Notes under the pieces: model-generated
Told to the model about the DNA's origin: nothing
Seen by the model: the letters and a program-made list of their open reading frames with translations, nothing else
The model's database searches: none
Position numbers and translations under genes: made by a program
Assembly: GCA_028622995.1 (NCBI GenBank)
Contig: JAJQJQ010000003.1
Coordinates: forward strand, 806,001 to 870,000
DNA length: 64,000 nt
Direction: 5' to 3'
From: Panagrolaimus kolymaensis
Lineage: Eukaryota > Nematoda > Chromadorea > Rhabditida > Panagrolaimidae
Shown here: positions 35,947 to 49,200 of the stretch, in pieces
How positions within the stretch are numbered: position 1 is the first letter of the stretch
Layout of the letters: every line of letters begins with the position of its first letter

Positions 35947-36240
35947 TTAATTTAAAAAGGCTGTTGCACGATTGGATAAAGCTTGACTTTGCATTTGTTC
36001 GCCAGCTTGTTGCATTTCATCTTTAGCAAAAAAGATAAATACTATCAGCTTGAAGATTACGATAGAACTTGCTTACCTGCTTGAGCAAGATATTCTTGTC
36101 CAAGTAAGGGTTTATTTAAAGCTTTAATAGCTTGTTTGCCATCTTTATGTTGAGTTTTTTCAACTTTTTATGTCTCATCCAATATGTCATCAGCTTTTTT
36201 GTCTAAACGTTTAGCTTCTTTTGCATGAGCTTTTGTGTTA
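35947..36240 (-). pseudogene. Possible broken gene with Lys/Ala/Gln-rich helices
   Basis: On the minus strand, 36020-35947 (DEMQQAGEQMQSQALSN.. to a stop) joins in phase through a good GTAAGC donor at 36076 to an upstream frame (GQEYLAQAG, KDGKQAIKALNKP). Further up the same frame reads AKEAKRLDKKADDILDET, then an in-frame TAA at 36170-36168, then KVEKTQ. Heptad-like helical sequence on both sides of the stop suggests one former protein. No start exon was found upstream. Low-complexity coincidence is the alternative. Confidence 0.35.
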
Positions 36241-39200
36241 ATAAATCTTTACCTCCTATTCTCAATTTTACTTTCACATCAAACAATGGATGCATAACTT
36301 TATGGGAATAAATTAGAGTAAAATGCAAAATGTTGACAAAAAATTATTACAATTACATAAGTTCTTCAACGACGAAAATTTTAACAATAAAAACTTTTAA
36401 AAGAAGGTGTGAAATTTAACGCCTTGAATAAATTGTTATCACAACAAGCACCTTTCATTTTATATATTTTTTTTGATGACCATCATCATAATTTTTTAAC
36501 TAAACAACAAAAACGTTGATTTTTCAACTAAAAAAACTATACTTAATTTTGTTGTGTTTTAAAATTTTACCGTGATTTGTATTGTTTTTTAAATATTATA
36601 TATTTTTTGTTTGTTTGTAATACCTTAACTTTTTTTATTGCGGACGGACGTAATGGCGATTCCAAAACTTTGATGATTAATTATTTTTATTTTTTTCGTA
36701 CTTAAATTCCATCTTCATTAACTGTACTGAAAAAGAGAGAGAATGAGTAAGCCCCTTCTCGATCATTTATATAAATGTTTTTATTTGCGATCTTGATTTA
36801 TTGGGAATTTAATAATGGTGATTGCGCCGCCGGGATCAACACATACCAATGAGGATGTTACTCTATTTTATTTTTTATGTTGTCGTCTTTAAAAAAATTT
36901 TAAATGTCAAAATGGCGATTTTCACAAGAAATTTTTTTCTCAAGGTAAAAAAATTCACTGCAATCAAAAATTGAGAGAAGATGATAGCGCAAGAAAAAAA
37001 ACTGAACCGGCCCTGCCTGCTGCCTTATAAACGTCATTGAAGCGTGTTTCTGCGGACACTCTTTTTTTCTTCTTTTCTTTTTTTAATATGATGGAGCATA
37101 TTGAGAAGATGATATTATATTTATTCGTTGATGATTGTATATAAAGCTGCTTGCCGCTGCTGGCAATAATTACATTTTTTCACCTTTTTTAATCAAAATT
37201 TTTTTTAACAAACAAAAAAATTCATTGAAGCACCACCAAATTTTTTTGATTTTGATTTTTTGATGATCCAGTTTATTGAAAAGTTTAAAAAAAAAAAAAA
37301 AATATTTTTTGATGCAACATCAACGAAAAAAAGGCGGAGGAATAAAAAAAAATTAAGAAAAAACCTTAAACGTTTTTATTGCGGCTTGTAACCAACCAAC
37401 CAACAACCGGCCAAGATAAAGATAGATGTTTTGCTTGAAGGCTTATTTTTTTCCAAATAACTTCTTCCTTCGATGGAATGAAGAAAACGATGATGGCGCA
37501 AAGAATAAAAAATTTAAATTGAAATGAAACTGATGCATGTACGCAATGGGACAAAATAACTAGACTTTAAAAAGGAGGATAGATAGGAAAAAAATAGAGG
37601 TGATTTGGAAAGAAGACGATTGGATTTTATATCATTATAAAATTCACGGCAGGGAATCACTTTTCTCATGTTCAAGCATTTAATTTTTCTTCTTCTTTCT
37701 ACTCTTCATTTCAAAAATCAAAATTTTTTTGTTGCCCTTTTATTTCCTTTTCAATGATTTTCTTTAATTTTGACTTTCTTTTTTCTTTTTTACTTTTTAA
37801 CCAAAAAAGAAATCATATTTTTATTTAAAAAAAGAAATCGAAAGAAATAAAGAAGTTGTACATTTTTTTTGACGACGATAACAACTTTGCTAGAAACATA
37901 AAATTGACAAATAACTGCAACTTGACCAAAAACTTTTTTTTTAATTCTCTAACCTATTCAAGTTTTTTTTTCTTGACTTACTTTTCTGTATTTGTGTAAG
38001 ATAACATTTTCTTCTCTATGCTTGACCGCCACCAGCAACAATCATGAAGGGAGTTTAAAAAATTTATAAGTGAAATGAAAAAGAAAATAAAGAGAGAGAA
38101 ATCCTGAAAAACTCTTGAGATAGTTAGGTAGCAGCGAAAGTGGTGTCCAACATTCCTGCGCATTTATTTTTGGCCGGCCAAGTACCATTTTTTTTCGCAA
38201 CTCTCTTTTTATTTTCATTTTCTTCAGCGCATCCGCAAAAAAAGCGGCTTCTAAAAACTTTGTGCATGTGTATATGTATGGATGAGGGAATTGTTACTAC
38301 TTACATTCTTCCATTCATTCACTCAATCATATTTGGGCTTTAACTTTTTTTTCAAATAACCATTTTTTAAGAGGATTCAACTTAACAAGAAAAAAATAAT
38401 AGATTTGCGGCTATTGTAATTCTCAGGAAGTTTATTATCATTTTTTATAATTTTTATTTTTTAGGCGGTTATTGTTTTCTCTCAATCTCGATTACACATT
38501 ATTCATTTTTTTCTTTGAACCGTTTTTTGATTTAATTAATGGAATGTTGTTTGTTGCCACACCCATCATTTCACCGACTTTTTTTTTTGCAAAAAATTGA
38601 GAAAAAGTAACTAAACATATTTATGAAAAAAAGTTTATTACTGATCATGAAGAAGAGTTGTTGGTAGCAACGTGTGTCTTTCTTACACATTTGTTATAAG
38701 AGAAATTACTGTCGGCAGCTTTTTAAACTTTTTTAGAAGAAATTTTCAAATTTTCTTTTAAAAAATACTTTCTTGTCTTCTCCTGGCATAGTCATCCATC
38801 CATCCCTGAGGCAATGAAAAAAATAAATAAAATGACATCAATTCAAGGCGTTGTCGTCGACCGATCTCTCTTTTTTTAACCTCTGGACAACAAAAATATA
38901 ACTGACTCATCAATGGTAGTGATTTACTGTTTACTGTTTTTTTTCTTCCAAAGTTTGTTTGCAGCAAACTTCTTTTTAAAGATAAAGATGACAACGCCCA
39001 CGAAAATTGTATTTATGTAAACCAATTTTTATAAATATATCATAGAATTATAGCCTCATCATTTTCTTCTTCTTCTTCATGCGTCTTGTAATATTTATGT
39101 TAGTTTTTTGTCTTTGTCATTCATCCTCTTGTCTAGTTTTATATTAATCAAAAAAGTTTCTTTTCTTCTTCTTCGTTTGTTTGAAAAGAGAGAATACAAT

Positions 39201-42200
39201 AATAATAAGAAAAAAATGAAAGAGGGTAGCCTTAATTGTAATAATGATTTTTTATTTTATTCCAGCAGCCAATATCGCCGTTTACGATCTCTAATGAGCA
39301 ACTCTGATTATCCTTGAGTCGCCGCCGCCTGAATAAAATAAAAAAATATTTCAGCCGCAATGAATTAAATGAGGAGATCAGTAAAAAAATAAAGGTAGCG
39401 GCGACGACGACAAGGCCAATGATGTTGTGATTGAATGCGGTATAAACCAATTCCGTCAAGTAAGAAAGAACGAAAAAATAATTCGGCTAAAGGCAACGAC
39501 GACGAAGACGCCCGATTGACTGACTACTATTACTGATTGCCAATAGCGAGCGAGAAAAAAAAATGAAAAACGGGAAATGACCCTATTTGACCCTTTTTTG
39601 TTTAAACGCAATCCCCTCTTTCTTTTTGATTAAGTCCCTTTCAATAATTTTGTACCATTTAAGTTATTTTCGTATATTTTTTTGTACTTTTTTATATTTT
39701 TCTTTTTCTTTTAAACAACTAAAATAAATTGTTAACTGTATTTAAGTTTTTCTTCTTCTTCTTTAACCTTTTTTCAATTTAGTTATTTTAGTTACTTATT
39801 GGCGGCATGCATGTAGGTACTACTTTCCCTCCACACCATTATTTTATTTCCATGCTTTACTTTATTTTACTTTACTTAGCTCTTCTTTTCCTTCCATCAA
39901 TTCATTCACATTCTTGACAATCATCATCGTCAAGCTTTTTCTCGCTCATTGTATATGTCTCGTTGAGTTGTGTATGCCTTCACTATTACTACATACAACT
40001 AACTACTAAACTTACTGCTTAGGCTAGTATATAGGAGAGATCCTCTTAGAGATCAAGGTACTTAGAGGTAGTGATGGTGGAGGTAGCTTTTTACGACTTT
40101 TTTTAGTGTATGCTTGCTGCAATTTTTATATTCTTCCAAGAATGCAAAAAAGTCCGAGAAATCACTTGTGATTGTTGTGCGCAAAAGCAGCTTCCATGAT
40201 GGTTGACGATACGCACAAGTAGAAAAATAAGAAAAAGAAGTAATCTCAAATGCTTCAGGCAAAAAAATAAGTATTGTTTGTTGCATCTTTAAAGAATTTT
40301 TTTTTTGCAATATTCGAAGATAACTTGGAGCGCACGAAAGAATTTTTTTTGCTTTTTTCTTCCACAGTTTATTCTTGCTATCTCTCGCTTGTTTTTTCTT
40401 TCTTTGTTACTTACTTTTGAGAATAGAGATGCTCTGCACCTACTAAAAAAATCAGTTACTTAGTTAGCTTGAATATTTCTTCTACAGAGCTGCAGAAGAA
40501 AGGTGCTTAATGAATGGAGGAGGGTTATCGTCGTTGTCGTGGAAGGTTCGCAAGTAAGTATACACACACATTTTGCATCAAGCAATTTTATTATCCCTTT
40601 AACATTAGTAAAGGTTATATCGAAGAAGATGAAACAAAAAAATATATGACGGACATTGCCTCTGGGTACATCATCAACCAAATAACAAAAAAAAAGATTT
40701 AGGGCGAGAAGAAAAATAAGAATGCTTCAACTTTTGAAGCTAGAAGATGAAGACGACGACAGTCTCTCCCTGGATGATGCTGCTGCGCAATTTTTTTGTT
40801 GTTGCATTGTTTCTTTTTCTTTTTTGCTTTTTCTCATCCTCATTTTTTGTTGTTGCGTCTTCAAGAAAAAAAAGTCTTATTCTTCTTCTTCTACCGGTGG
40901 CGGCAGCTTGATTTGACTTGGCTACCTTCTTCTTTTTATTTATTATTGTTGTAGCGTGGTAGTAGCGGCGGTGGTGGTGCAAATTCATCAAGCAACAACA
41001 TAACCAGTAAAATATATTTCGGGTTGTTTCTTGTACAAATAAATTTTTCGATTGCGATACAAACCAGCTTTCTTCTTCCTTTTTTTCTTTTTTAGAAAGT
41101 TTGTTTTTTTGCTTGTCTTTTTTTTCTAATTTCTACTAAATGAGCTGATTTTCTTCATTATCATCAGATTTACCCGAAAAAAAGAAATAAAAAAATTTTT
41201 TTTCAAAAAAAAGAAACACTTTTACAAAAAAAAGAAGGCTTCATTGATCTTTTTTTTTTGAAAGTCTTCCTTTTATTCTTATTTCAATTAGCGTTATGTT
41301 GTTGTAAGAGAGAGAGCTTTGAAACATCAAAGGAACGTGAACACCAATACCACTTTCCTCGAGGGCGTCCATTTTTGCGCAACAAAAAAAGATTTTGTTT
41401 GCTCTCTGGAAGTCAGTCTCCTTGTCTCCATCCATCTCCAGAATTGGACAAGCGACAAAAAAAGTTTATCTAAGTGGTCAATTATTATATTTGTTAGTTG
41501 GCTGTTGTCTGCGAGGATAAATCGTGTCTAAGCTCAAACTCTTGAAAAAAATATGCATTAAGAACCACTTTAAAAAAAGTATTAATCAAGAGAGAATATG
41601 CCAAAGCATTTTTTTATCATCTCATAACTTTCGATTCAAGTTTTTATTTACCTTTTTTCTGTATTTTTTATGTTTAAACCTTTTTTCTCTTTCTTTCTTT
41701 ATTTGTTTTCTTCTTTCTTTTGTTTAATATTTAATGAAAACATATTTATTGCGTTCGAAAATTACACGCCGTTTAAACCCCTCTCTTCCTTATCGCCTTA
41801 TATCGTTTGTTTTTATTCGCGCATGTAACAAAATAGGCTTCCGATTAAACTTCATCGCCCGCTCTTTTGGTATCATCATCATCCTTTGACCTTCGAATTT
41901 TAGCCAGCGGTGATGGTGGCTGTGGTGATGTAAAAGACACTTAACTTCACTTTAAAAAAATCATGGTTTTACTTCTTTTTTTGTTGTTTGAAGACCGCCC
42001 TAAATAATTTTTTGACGCCTGAAGGAGAGAGGAAGAAGTAAAAAAGTAAAAAAATAGAATTAAAAAAAAGAAACGCATCCGCCCATTTGTGTTGTTTTGT
42101 GTTTGAAAAATGATGAGCGGATGCAATTTCGTGCCCCCACCACCATCACTTCTAAAAACGTTAAATGAATAAATGAATGAATGATGGAAAAAAAGAAGTT

Positions 42201-43239
42201 AAAGACGATGACAAGAATATCAACCAACAAAATGATTGAAAAAAAATTGTATAATTTTCATTTTTTATTTATTTATTTGATTGAACCTTCTTAATTTTTT
42301 TTATCAGTTTACTTTCTTCACTCATTCATTCAAATTTTTTGTTTGGATTCTTTAAACATTTTGTAAACTTTCCTTTATTTTATTTTTTTTGACTTTTTTT
42401 GTTGTCGCCGTTCTCGACGACGAACATGTAAAAGGATGGAAGGATCCACGGAATTGATTTATTGTTTTCCTTTTCTTTTTTTATTGTCATCTCGATTCCA
42501 GGAAATTTTCCATTCATAAAGATTCTTCGCAAAAATAATATTTTTCCTTGGACACTAGCTTTTCTTCGACTCACACCTTTATTTAAGAACACAACAACAC
42601 CCGGCTGCTGCTTATGGTTGCTTTATACGACGATGGTGGCCATGATGTTGTTGAACATGATGATGATGGAAATAAAAAATGGCCATCGGTCAATAAACAT
42701 CCAAAAATTGTTTTTCTTTGAATATTAGTAAATTCCAAAAAAATGATACCAGAAAATAGGTTGATAATACTCTACCGATTTTCAAAAAACTCGTTATCAA
42801 AAAGCCTTTATTTAGTCTTTTGTCTTTTCATTTATTTATTTTTTCTTTCTCGACGACGACAAATTACTACGTATTTCTTTCTTTCATTGCAACGAAAAAA
42901 ACTTTTTTTTGCAACTTTTTTTCCGTCGTTGATTTTTTCTAAGGAGCAAGAATTTTTTTTTCATTTCTTTTCTTCTGCACTCTCCTTTCATCTATCTCAG
43001 TTAGAAACCATTTGTTTTTGGGGCTGATTTAACTTCTTTTTTTTATTTTAATATTTTTAATATGAAAAAAAATTTTATGATGCGTGTTTGCGATGGCGCG
43101 GAATAAAATGTGTAAAAAATTATAAGCGTGTTTAGCGGTTTTTCCTTTTTATTTTATTTTACATATTTCTTTTTATTTTTTACATTCAAATTTTTTAAAT
43201 TATTTACTTTTTTGTATTATTTTTAATATTCTTAGACAG
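36241..43239. other. Long gene-free region upstream of let-805
   Basis: 7 kb dominated by A/T homopolymers and pyrimidine runs with dispersed GACGACG/CGTCGTC clusters (39401, 39496, 40751, 42415, 42851). Open frames of 60-95 codons here are Phe/Ser/Lys-rich composition artefacts. It probably contains the let-805 promoter and enhancers, possibly a 5' untranslated exon; a CTTAG acceptor precedes the let-805 ATG by four bases. Confidence 0.5.
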
Positions 43240-46200
43240 ATGGGTCCATCTTCAGCCGGAAGGTTTGCTGCCAAATCGACGGCATTCACCACAATTATTA
43301 CTGGCATTCTATTATTGACTATATTTATTGGACATGCATTAACTTTAACTACTCAAACGGGTAAGAATTTAAAAAAATTGTATTTTATTTCTCTTTTCTT
43401 TTTATTATTATTAAGTTGCTCGTGCATTCACTTACTTATCTTTAACAACCAAAAAAAGTTTTTTTCCCGCGTGCAATACATTTTTCCAAGTTTCTATGAG
43501 ATTATAAAATTCGACGACAACAGCTTGTTTAACTAATAATATTCTTGTCGCGTGCTGCGCAAAGCAAAAAATTAAAATTAAAATTTTTGCGATTTTTTTT
43601 ATTGCGGTCAACCGAGTCCACTCACTCACTCGTTTTTACGGGAGCGACTTTTTTGATCTTGTTTTTGTTATTTGTTGTCGAAAGAAAAAACTTGAAACAA
43701 CATTCTTTAAAATAACTTTTTTCTGGGGTTTTTAAGAAATTTTTTAAAATTTATTTTGCATAAATTTCACTTATTTGATATGTGTAAAATATATGAAATA
43801 ATAGGCATGACGAAGAGAGATACAATAAAAAGGATAGTTTTTTGCTTTTTTTGGACCGTTTTTTATGATCCCTACGCAAAACAAATATCAAATAAGCAAG
43901 AATCGAAAAAAGATGAATTCAAAAGAAAAACACCGCTGCTCTTTCGAAGTTGTCCTTCTTTCAAAAAAGCAACATTTTCTTCCGGTCACATTTTTATATA
44001 TCTCTTTGGTCAATTTCTTTTAGCATTTTTTCTTGGCAAAATTACAAAAAATTATATAGAACAGAAGTTTTTGGATGATTCAAAATTAAAATAAATGAAT
44101 GAATGTTTTTTGATAACTTTTTTTATTTCAAAATTATATGAGAATGTATAATATAAAAACAGTTGGTGTCCGATACGAGGGAGGGAGACATTAGTCGTGT
44201 CCATGACATTCTATCTAGGAACAAGGAATGAGGAAAATGAAGGAAGAAAAGGAGAAAAACCGGCTCTAATTTTAGTTGTGTTTCTTTTATGAATCATTTT
44301 CCCATTCATTTTCTGATTAGGGCATTCCACAAGAATGAGAGTAAGAAGGGAAAGAAAAAGAAGGAATGGAGATGGATGTACCAAATGCATTTTTATTTTA
44401 TTTTTATTTAACTTCTTTTTTCTCTCTTGATCATGACGCATTTAACATCAACAAAAAACGATTATTGTATTATTAAATGAAAAACTTCTTTTTTATTTTA
44501 AATTAAAAAGCTTTGATGATTGCATCTTTTTTTCTTTTCTCATTTTCTAAAATTAGCGGAGGTGGCTGCTGTTGGCTGTTGCTACCGTTTAAAACAACAA
44601 AAAAAATTTTTTGCTCCTGCTCCTTACTGCTTTGACGCAATAATTCCTAGACGAAAATAAAACAAAATCAAAAAAAACTTGCGCGATTCTTACAAAAAAG
44701 TAAACAAAGAAAAGAAAATGCTTCTCTACATTTTTTTCTGTGATGAAAATCGACAAAAGCACAAAAAAATGCATTATTTTTTCTCCAATAAAAAACACGC
44801 AACCAAAGGGAACATATAAGATCGATTTTAATTAAATGTTAAGCAACTGATAAAGAAAAAAACTTAAAAAAGCATTTTTTCTACAAAAATAAATTTTCAT
44901 TTTTTTTAGAAAGTAATTCACTCAGAGTTAAACGTGAAACAAGAGGCACTGAAAGTTTATTAACAGTTGAATGGGAAGGTATACAAAGTGGTGATCATCC
45001 TGATTCTGCCATTCGTGGATTTATTGTTGAATATCGAGCTGAAAAAGAATCTGAATGGAATGTACATTCTGGTGTAATTCCATATAAAGGTCCAAATCAT
45101 CAATATCGAGTTCAGGTATGTAAAATACATTATTTTATCCATTGCAAAGAAAAAAAAACATGTTTTTTTATTTCTAAAACCCTAAAATTTTGCATTTTTA
45201 AACGTTTGCTTTTTTTCTTCAAGGTTTTGCAGCCATCCATTTTTTTTTTGGTTGGCATTTATTTCGGTTCATTTCTTTCAATCAATCAAAAAAATATCAA
45301 AAAAGACTTTTTATTGTATTTTTTTATTTTTCACCTTCGTGAACAAAACCGTTTCACTCTTTTATTTTTTTCGATCACCACAAAATTTCATTTTTTTTTT
45401 CTCTTTTACGGACGGCATTAAAGACTTCTCATCAGTAAAAATAAAAGAAGATTGTTTACTTCTTAACAACAGCAAAAAAATGTAATAGAAAGAATCAAGT
45501 TTTTTGATGATCGTCGTCTGATATTTTTAACTGTCCACACCCGAAAATGAAAAATGAAATGTAATAGGACCTTCTTTAAAAAAATCTTGGCAATTATTTT
45601 TCGGCCGGAAAAAAATGAGAAAGGAAAAATTGAAACGTTTTTTTAAACTCTAAACTGGTTTGTGGCCAAAAATGTGTTTGTGGTACTTTTTTTTGTTGTT
45701 TCTTTGATGCTGCAAACCAAAACCAAAAGTTAAAAATTTTTTGAACCAATAAAGTAAGAAATTGATCAGCCGCATTTTAGAATACCTTTTTTTAAAGCAA
45801 ATTTATATTAGAAAACAATTATTTCTTCCTTTTTTTGTAATGAAAATCTGATTCACATTTTCCCGCAATAAATTTTATATATTTAAAAAACAATACTTTG
45901 CGATGCCGACAAAAGAGAAAAAGGAAATACTTTTTTTGTGCCGGCACAAACGAAGGCGATGCTTTGATTTATTGTAATTATATTTTTTTTTATTGACATC
46001 TTGACCCGATAACATTTTTGTGTGAGTGATAGAGAATCAATCCAATCCGGCGGCAGCGCGGGTGCGCAATTACGTGTTTTTACCCAAGAAAAAAAATTAA
46101 GAATGGAGAAAGATAAAAGAATGAAAGGAAGAAACATTCATTCATAGTTGTCGCAAATTAGTTAGTTAAATAATATTTTTTTTGTTTCCGATGTGATTTT

Positions 46201-49200
46201 ATAAAACTTAATACTAGCAAAAATGCAAGAATAAAAAATTGGCGTAAAAGGTTAAAGAAAGACATTGAATGGGATTTATTTATTTGCAGATTCCCCGACT
46301 TCCGACAGGCATCTCTTATTTTGTTCGAATCAAAGTTTTGGGTGATGAAAATCAAGTATTGGTTGAAACACCAGAAATTCGAGCAAGAAATGAAATTGTT
46401 AGTATCAAATGTGATGCTGGTAAGAAAATTTTTAAACAAAATGAAGCATTAAAAAGCAAACGATGATTATTTTTTATAGATGAAATCACAGCACCAAGAG
46501 ATATTGAAGTTAAGCAAAGAGGACAATTCAGCGTTGCCCTTTCATGGTCGCCTCCTGAATGTGGAAGTGTAGGAGAATATCAAATTGAACTTCGTGGATT
46601 AGCTGAAGGTAAATTTGATGTCCATCATCAAACGGTTGCTCAACCATCTGCAAGTGTAACAAATCTTTTACCAAGCACGGATTATGAAATTCGAGTTCGA
46701 GCTGTAGATCGTTCAAAAGCAGTGGGGCCATGGAATTCTGATTTAATCACCGTTACAACTAAAGGTGACGCACCAGATGTTTCAGAAGATATCAATCTTG
46801 AATATACTTCTGACACTGATGCAAGAATTCATTGGAAACATACTGATGAAGAACGTCTTCAACAATATGAAGTAAGTTTTTAAATTGCTTGGGTTTACAT
46901 CGAATTTCCAAAGTTTTATTGTAATAAATATTTAGACCTATTTTTTTCTGCTTTTTTAAATTCTTGCAACTTTAATTATTTAAACTTTAAAAAAAGTTTA
47001 AAATTAGAATTTTTTAAACATTAAAATGTTTTTACTTGCTTTAGCGATGCAAAAATCTTTATTGACTTTATTTATTTTTTACTGCGCGTAAACCTCTCAA
47101 AAAAATTTTTTGCTTCAACTTACTTACTAAATTTTCTTCTTCTTTGCAACGTAATTTTGTGTACGCAACTTTTTTTTTATTTACCAATCAAAAAAACTTG
47201 TTAGCTTGTGTGTTAAACTTTTTTTTTCTTAAGCTTTAAGCAGCATTAAAATTGGCTGCTGAAGAGCAGTAAGCAGCCTTAAGAGATAGAGCAAAAAAAT
47301 GTTTGAGAAAAAAGTTTTTCTGAAACTCAAAAATACGAGAAAGCAGATGACGATAAATAACTAAATAAATGCAAATTTTTTAGGTTGTTTTGGTTGAATT
47401 TGTAAACAATGAAGTTCTAAGAATTGAGCGAACTAGAATTTCACCTGATCGTGATAGCTTCCTTTTCATTGATTTATCACCAAATTCAGCATATGAAATT
47501 GGTGTGGTTGCATATGTGGATCATGAACCTCGTAAAGTTTATCGCCATAGCTTTACCACCGCTGCTCAACCCGCCCTTCTTGTTGATATTGAACCTGTGA
47601 TAGTTAAAGATGGAGATAATCATTACACAGTGCATTGGAAAAAACCTGAAGGTGTTACAGCAACTAAATTCGTTGTTGAATATAAACCTGCAAATGAAAC
47701 TCGTTGGATGAGATTGCAAGAAGATCGAATGGCAAATGAAGATGAAGAAAATTATTCAGTTTCTGCAACCGAATTAAGCAATGCTTTTTCTGTGAGAGTT
47801 GTGGTAGTTGATGATGAACAACGGGCTGTAGCTAAAACTAAAGAAGCACTAGTTTCTGGTGGAGTTGGAGCATGTGAAGGAGCTTCAGGTGCACCTAATG
47901 AAATTCGAATTGAACCCATTGGAAATTCAATTACTTTTTCATGGACTGCACCAACCTGTGATCAAGATTTAAGTTCAATTTCGGGTTATGAATACATGGT
48001 TGGTTTTTTGGCCTTTAAATAAGTATATTTTGGCAAAATTAAAAATTTTTTAGCTTTGGGATCAAGAAAATGGTGTTCCTCCCGAAACCACTTCATTCAC
48101 CCCAAAAGCTTCTGTAACCGTGGATAGCTTAAATCCAACAACCTTATATTCTTTCCGTGCTCGAAGCCGTCTTACAAATGGTCATAGTTCATGGAGTGAA
48201 ACCCTTGAAGGTGTAAGCAGTCAAAAACCAGGTTGGTTATAAATTTTATGTTTAATTTTGCAGTATTTCAGTTCTTGACCTCTCCGCTTTTTATTTATTT
48301 TTTGTTTTTTGTTTTGTTTTTGATACGTCCTTTTAACCCTAAAAAAATTAACACAGGCGGTGAGGCGAGGACATTTATATTTATATATCATGATTCAGTA
48401 ATAATAATAATTAACTAACACACACCAATACTAATTGTGCTTTATTTATTTCATGTAATAACATTATGGGCGTTTTGGTCAACAAAATTAAAATGGCCTT
48501 TTCGCTCATTTAAAGGTTTGTTTTTTCTGGCTTTTTGTAAATTTAATTTGCATTTTTTTATACGTTTTTTGAGATTTTCTTTTATTTTAAGAGCTAGATT
48601 TTTACAATCTTTTTCTATCTTATCTTAATTCTTCTGTCTTTCCTCTCCCTCTCATTTAATTTCATTTTATTATTTTTTAAATGCCTTAGGCAAAAATTAT
48701 ACTTCTTTTAATTTTAAAAAACTTTTTAATGTCTTAATTTGCAAATATGATGACATGATCATAAAGAATATTAACTCGTCAAAATTATAAAATAAAATAT
48801 AAAGAAAACCGCGGATGTACGCCAAGTTCAATCCGGTTTTATAATATATTTATTTATTTTTTTGATGTTTTTAATTATGAAAAAAATATGACATCTATCA
48901 TCATATCTCTTCCTTCCTTTTCCTTTTCCTTTTACCTTTTATTTCCTTTACTTTTTTTTATCATGTTGTTGCCTCGATCACCGCCAAAACCTTGAAAAAT
49001 TAATTTTTGAAAAATTTTTTGGGTTTCAAATTTTTTCCAAATTCAAAGGAAAAATATGCAAACTTTAAATTTTTTAAAAATAATAACTTTTTCTTTGTGG
49101 TGTTCTACTATCTTTTTAACAACAATAGAATGTGCAAATATTATATTAGTCAAGAATGATGTGATACTGAAAGAAGAATTATTAATAAAATCACATAAAT

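Noticed and set aside
40722..40991. Overlapping open frames on both strands
   Set aside because: Generated by trinucleotide and homopolymer runs (GACGAC, TTTTTC); no coding signature.
43432..44094. Open frames inside the first let-805 intron, including a 112-codon one
   Set aside because: Low-complexity Lys/Phe-rich sequence between well-defined exons at 43360 and 44910.
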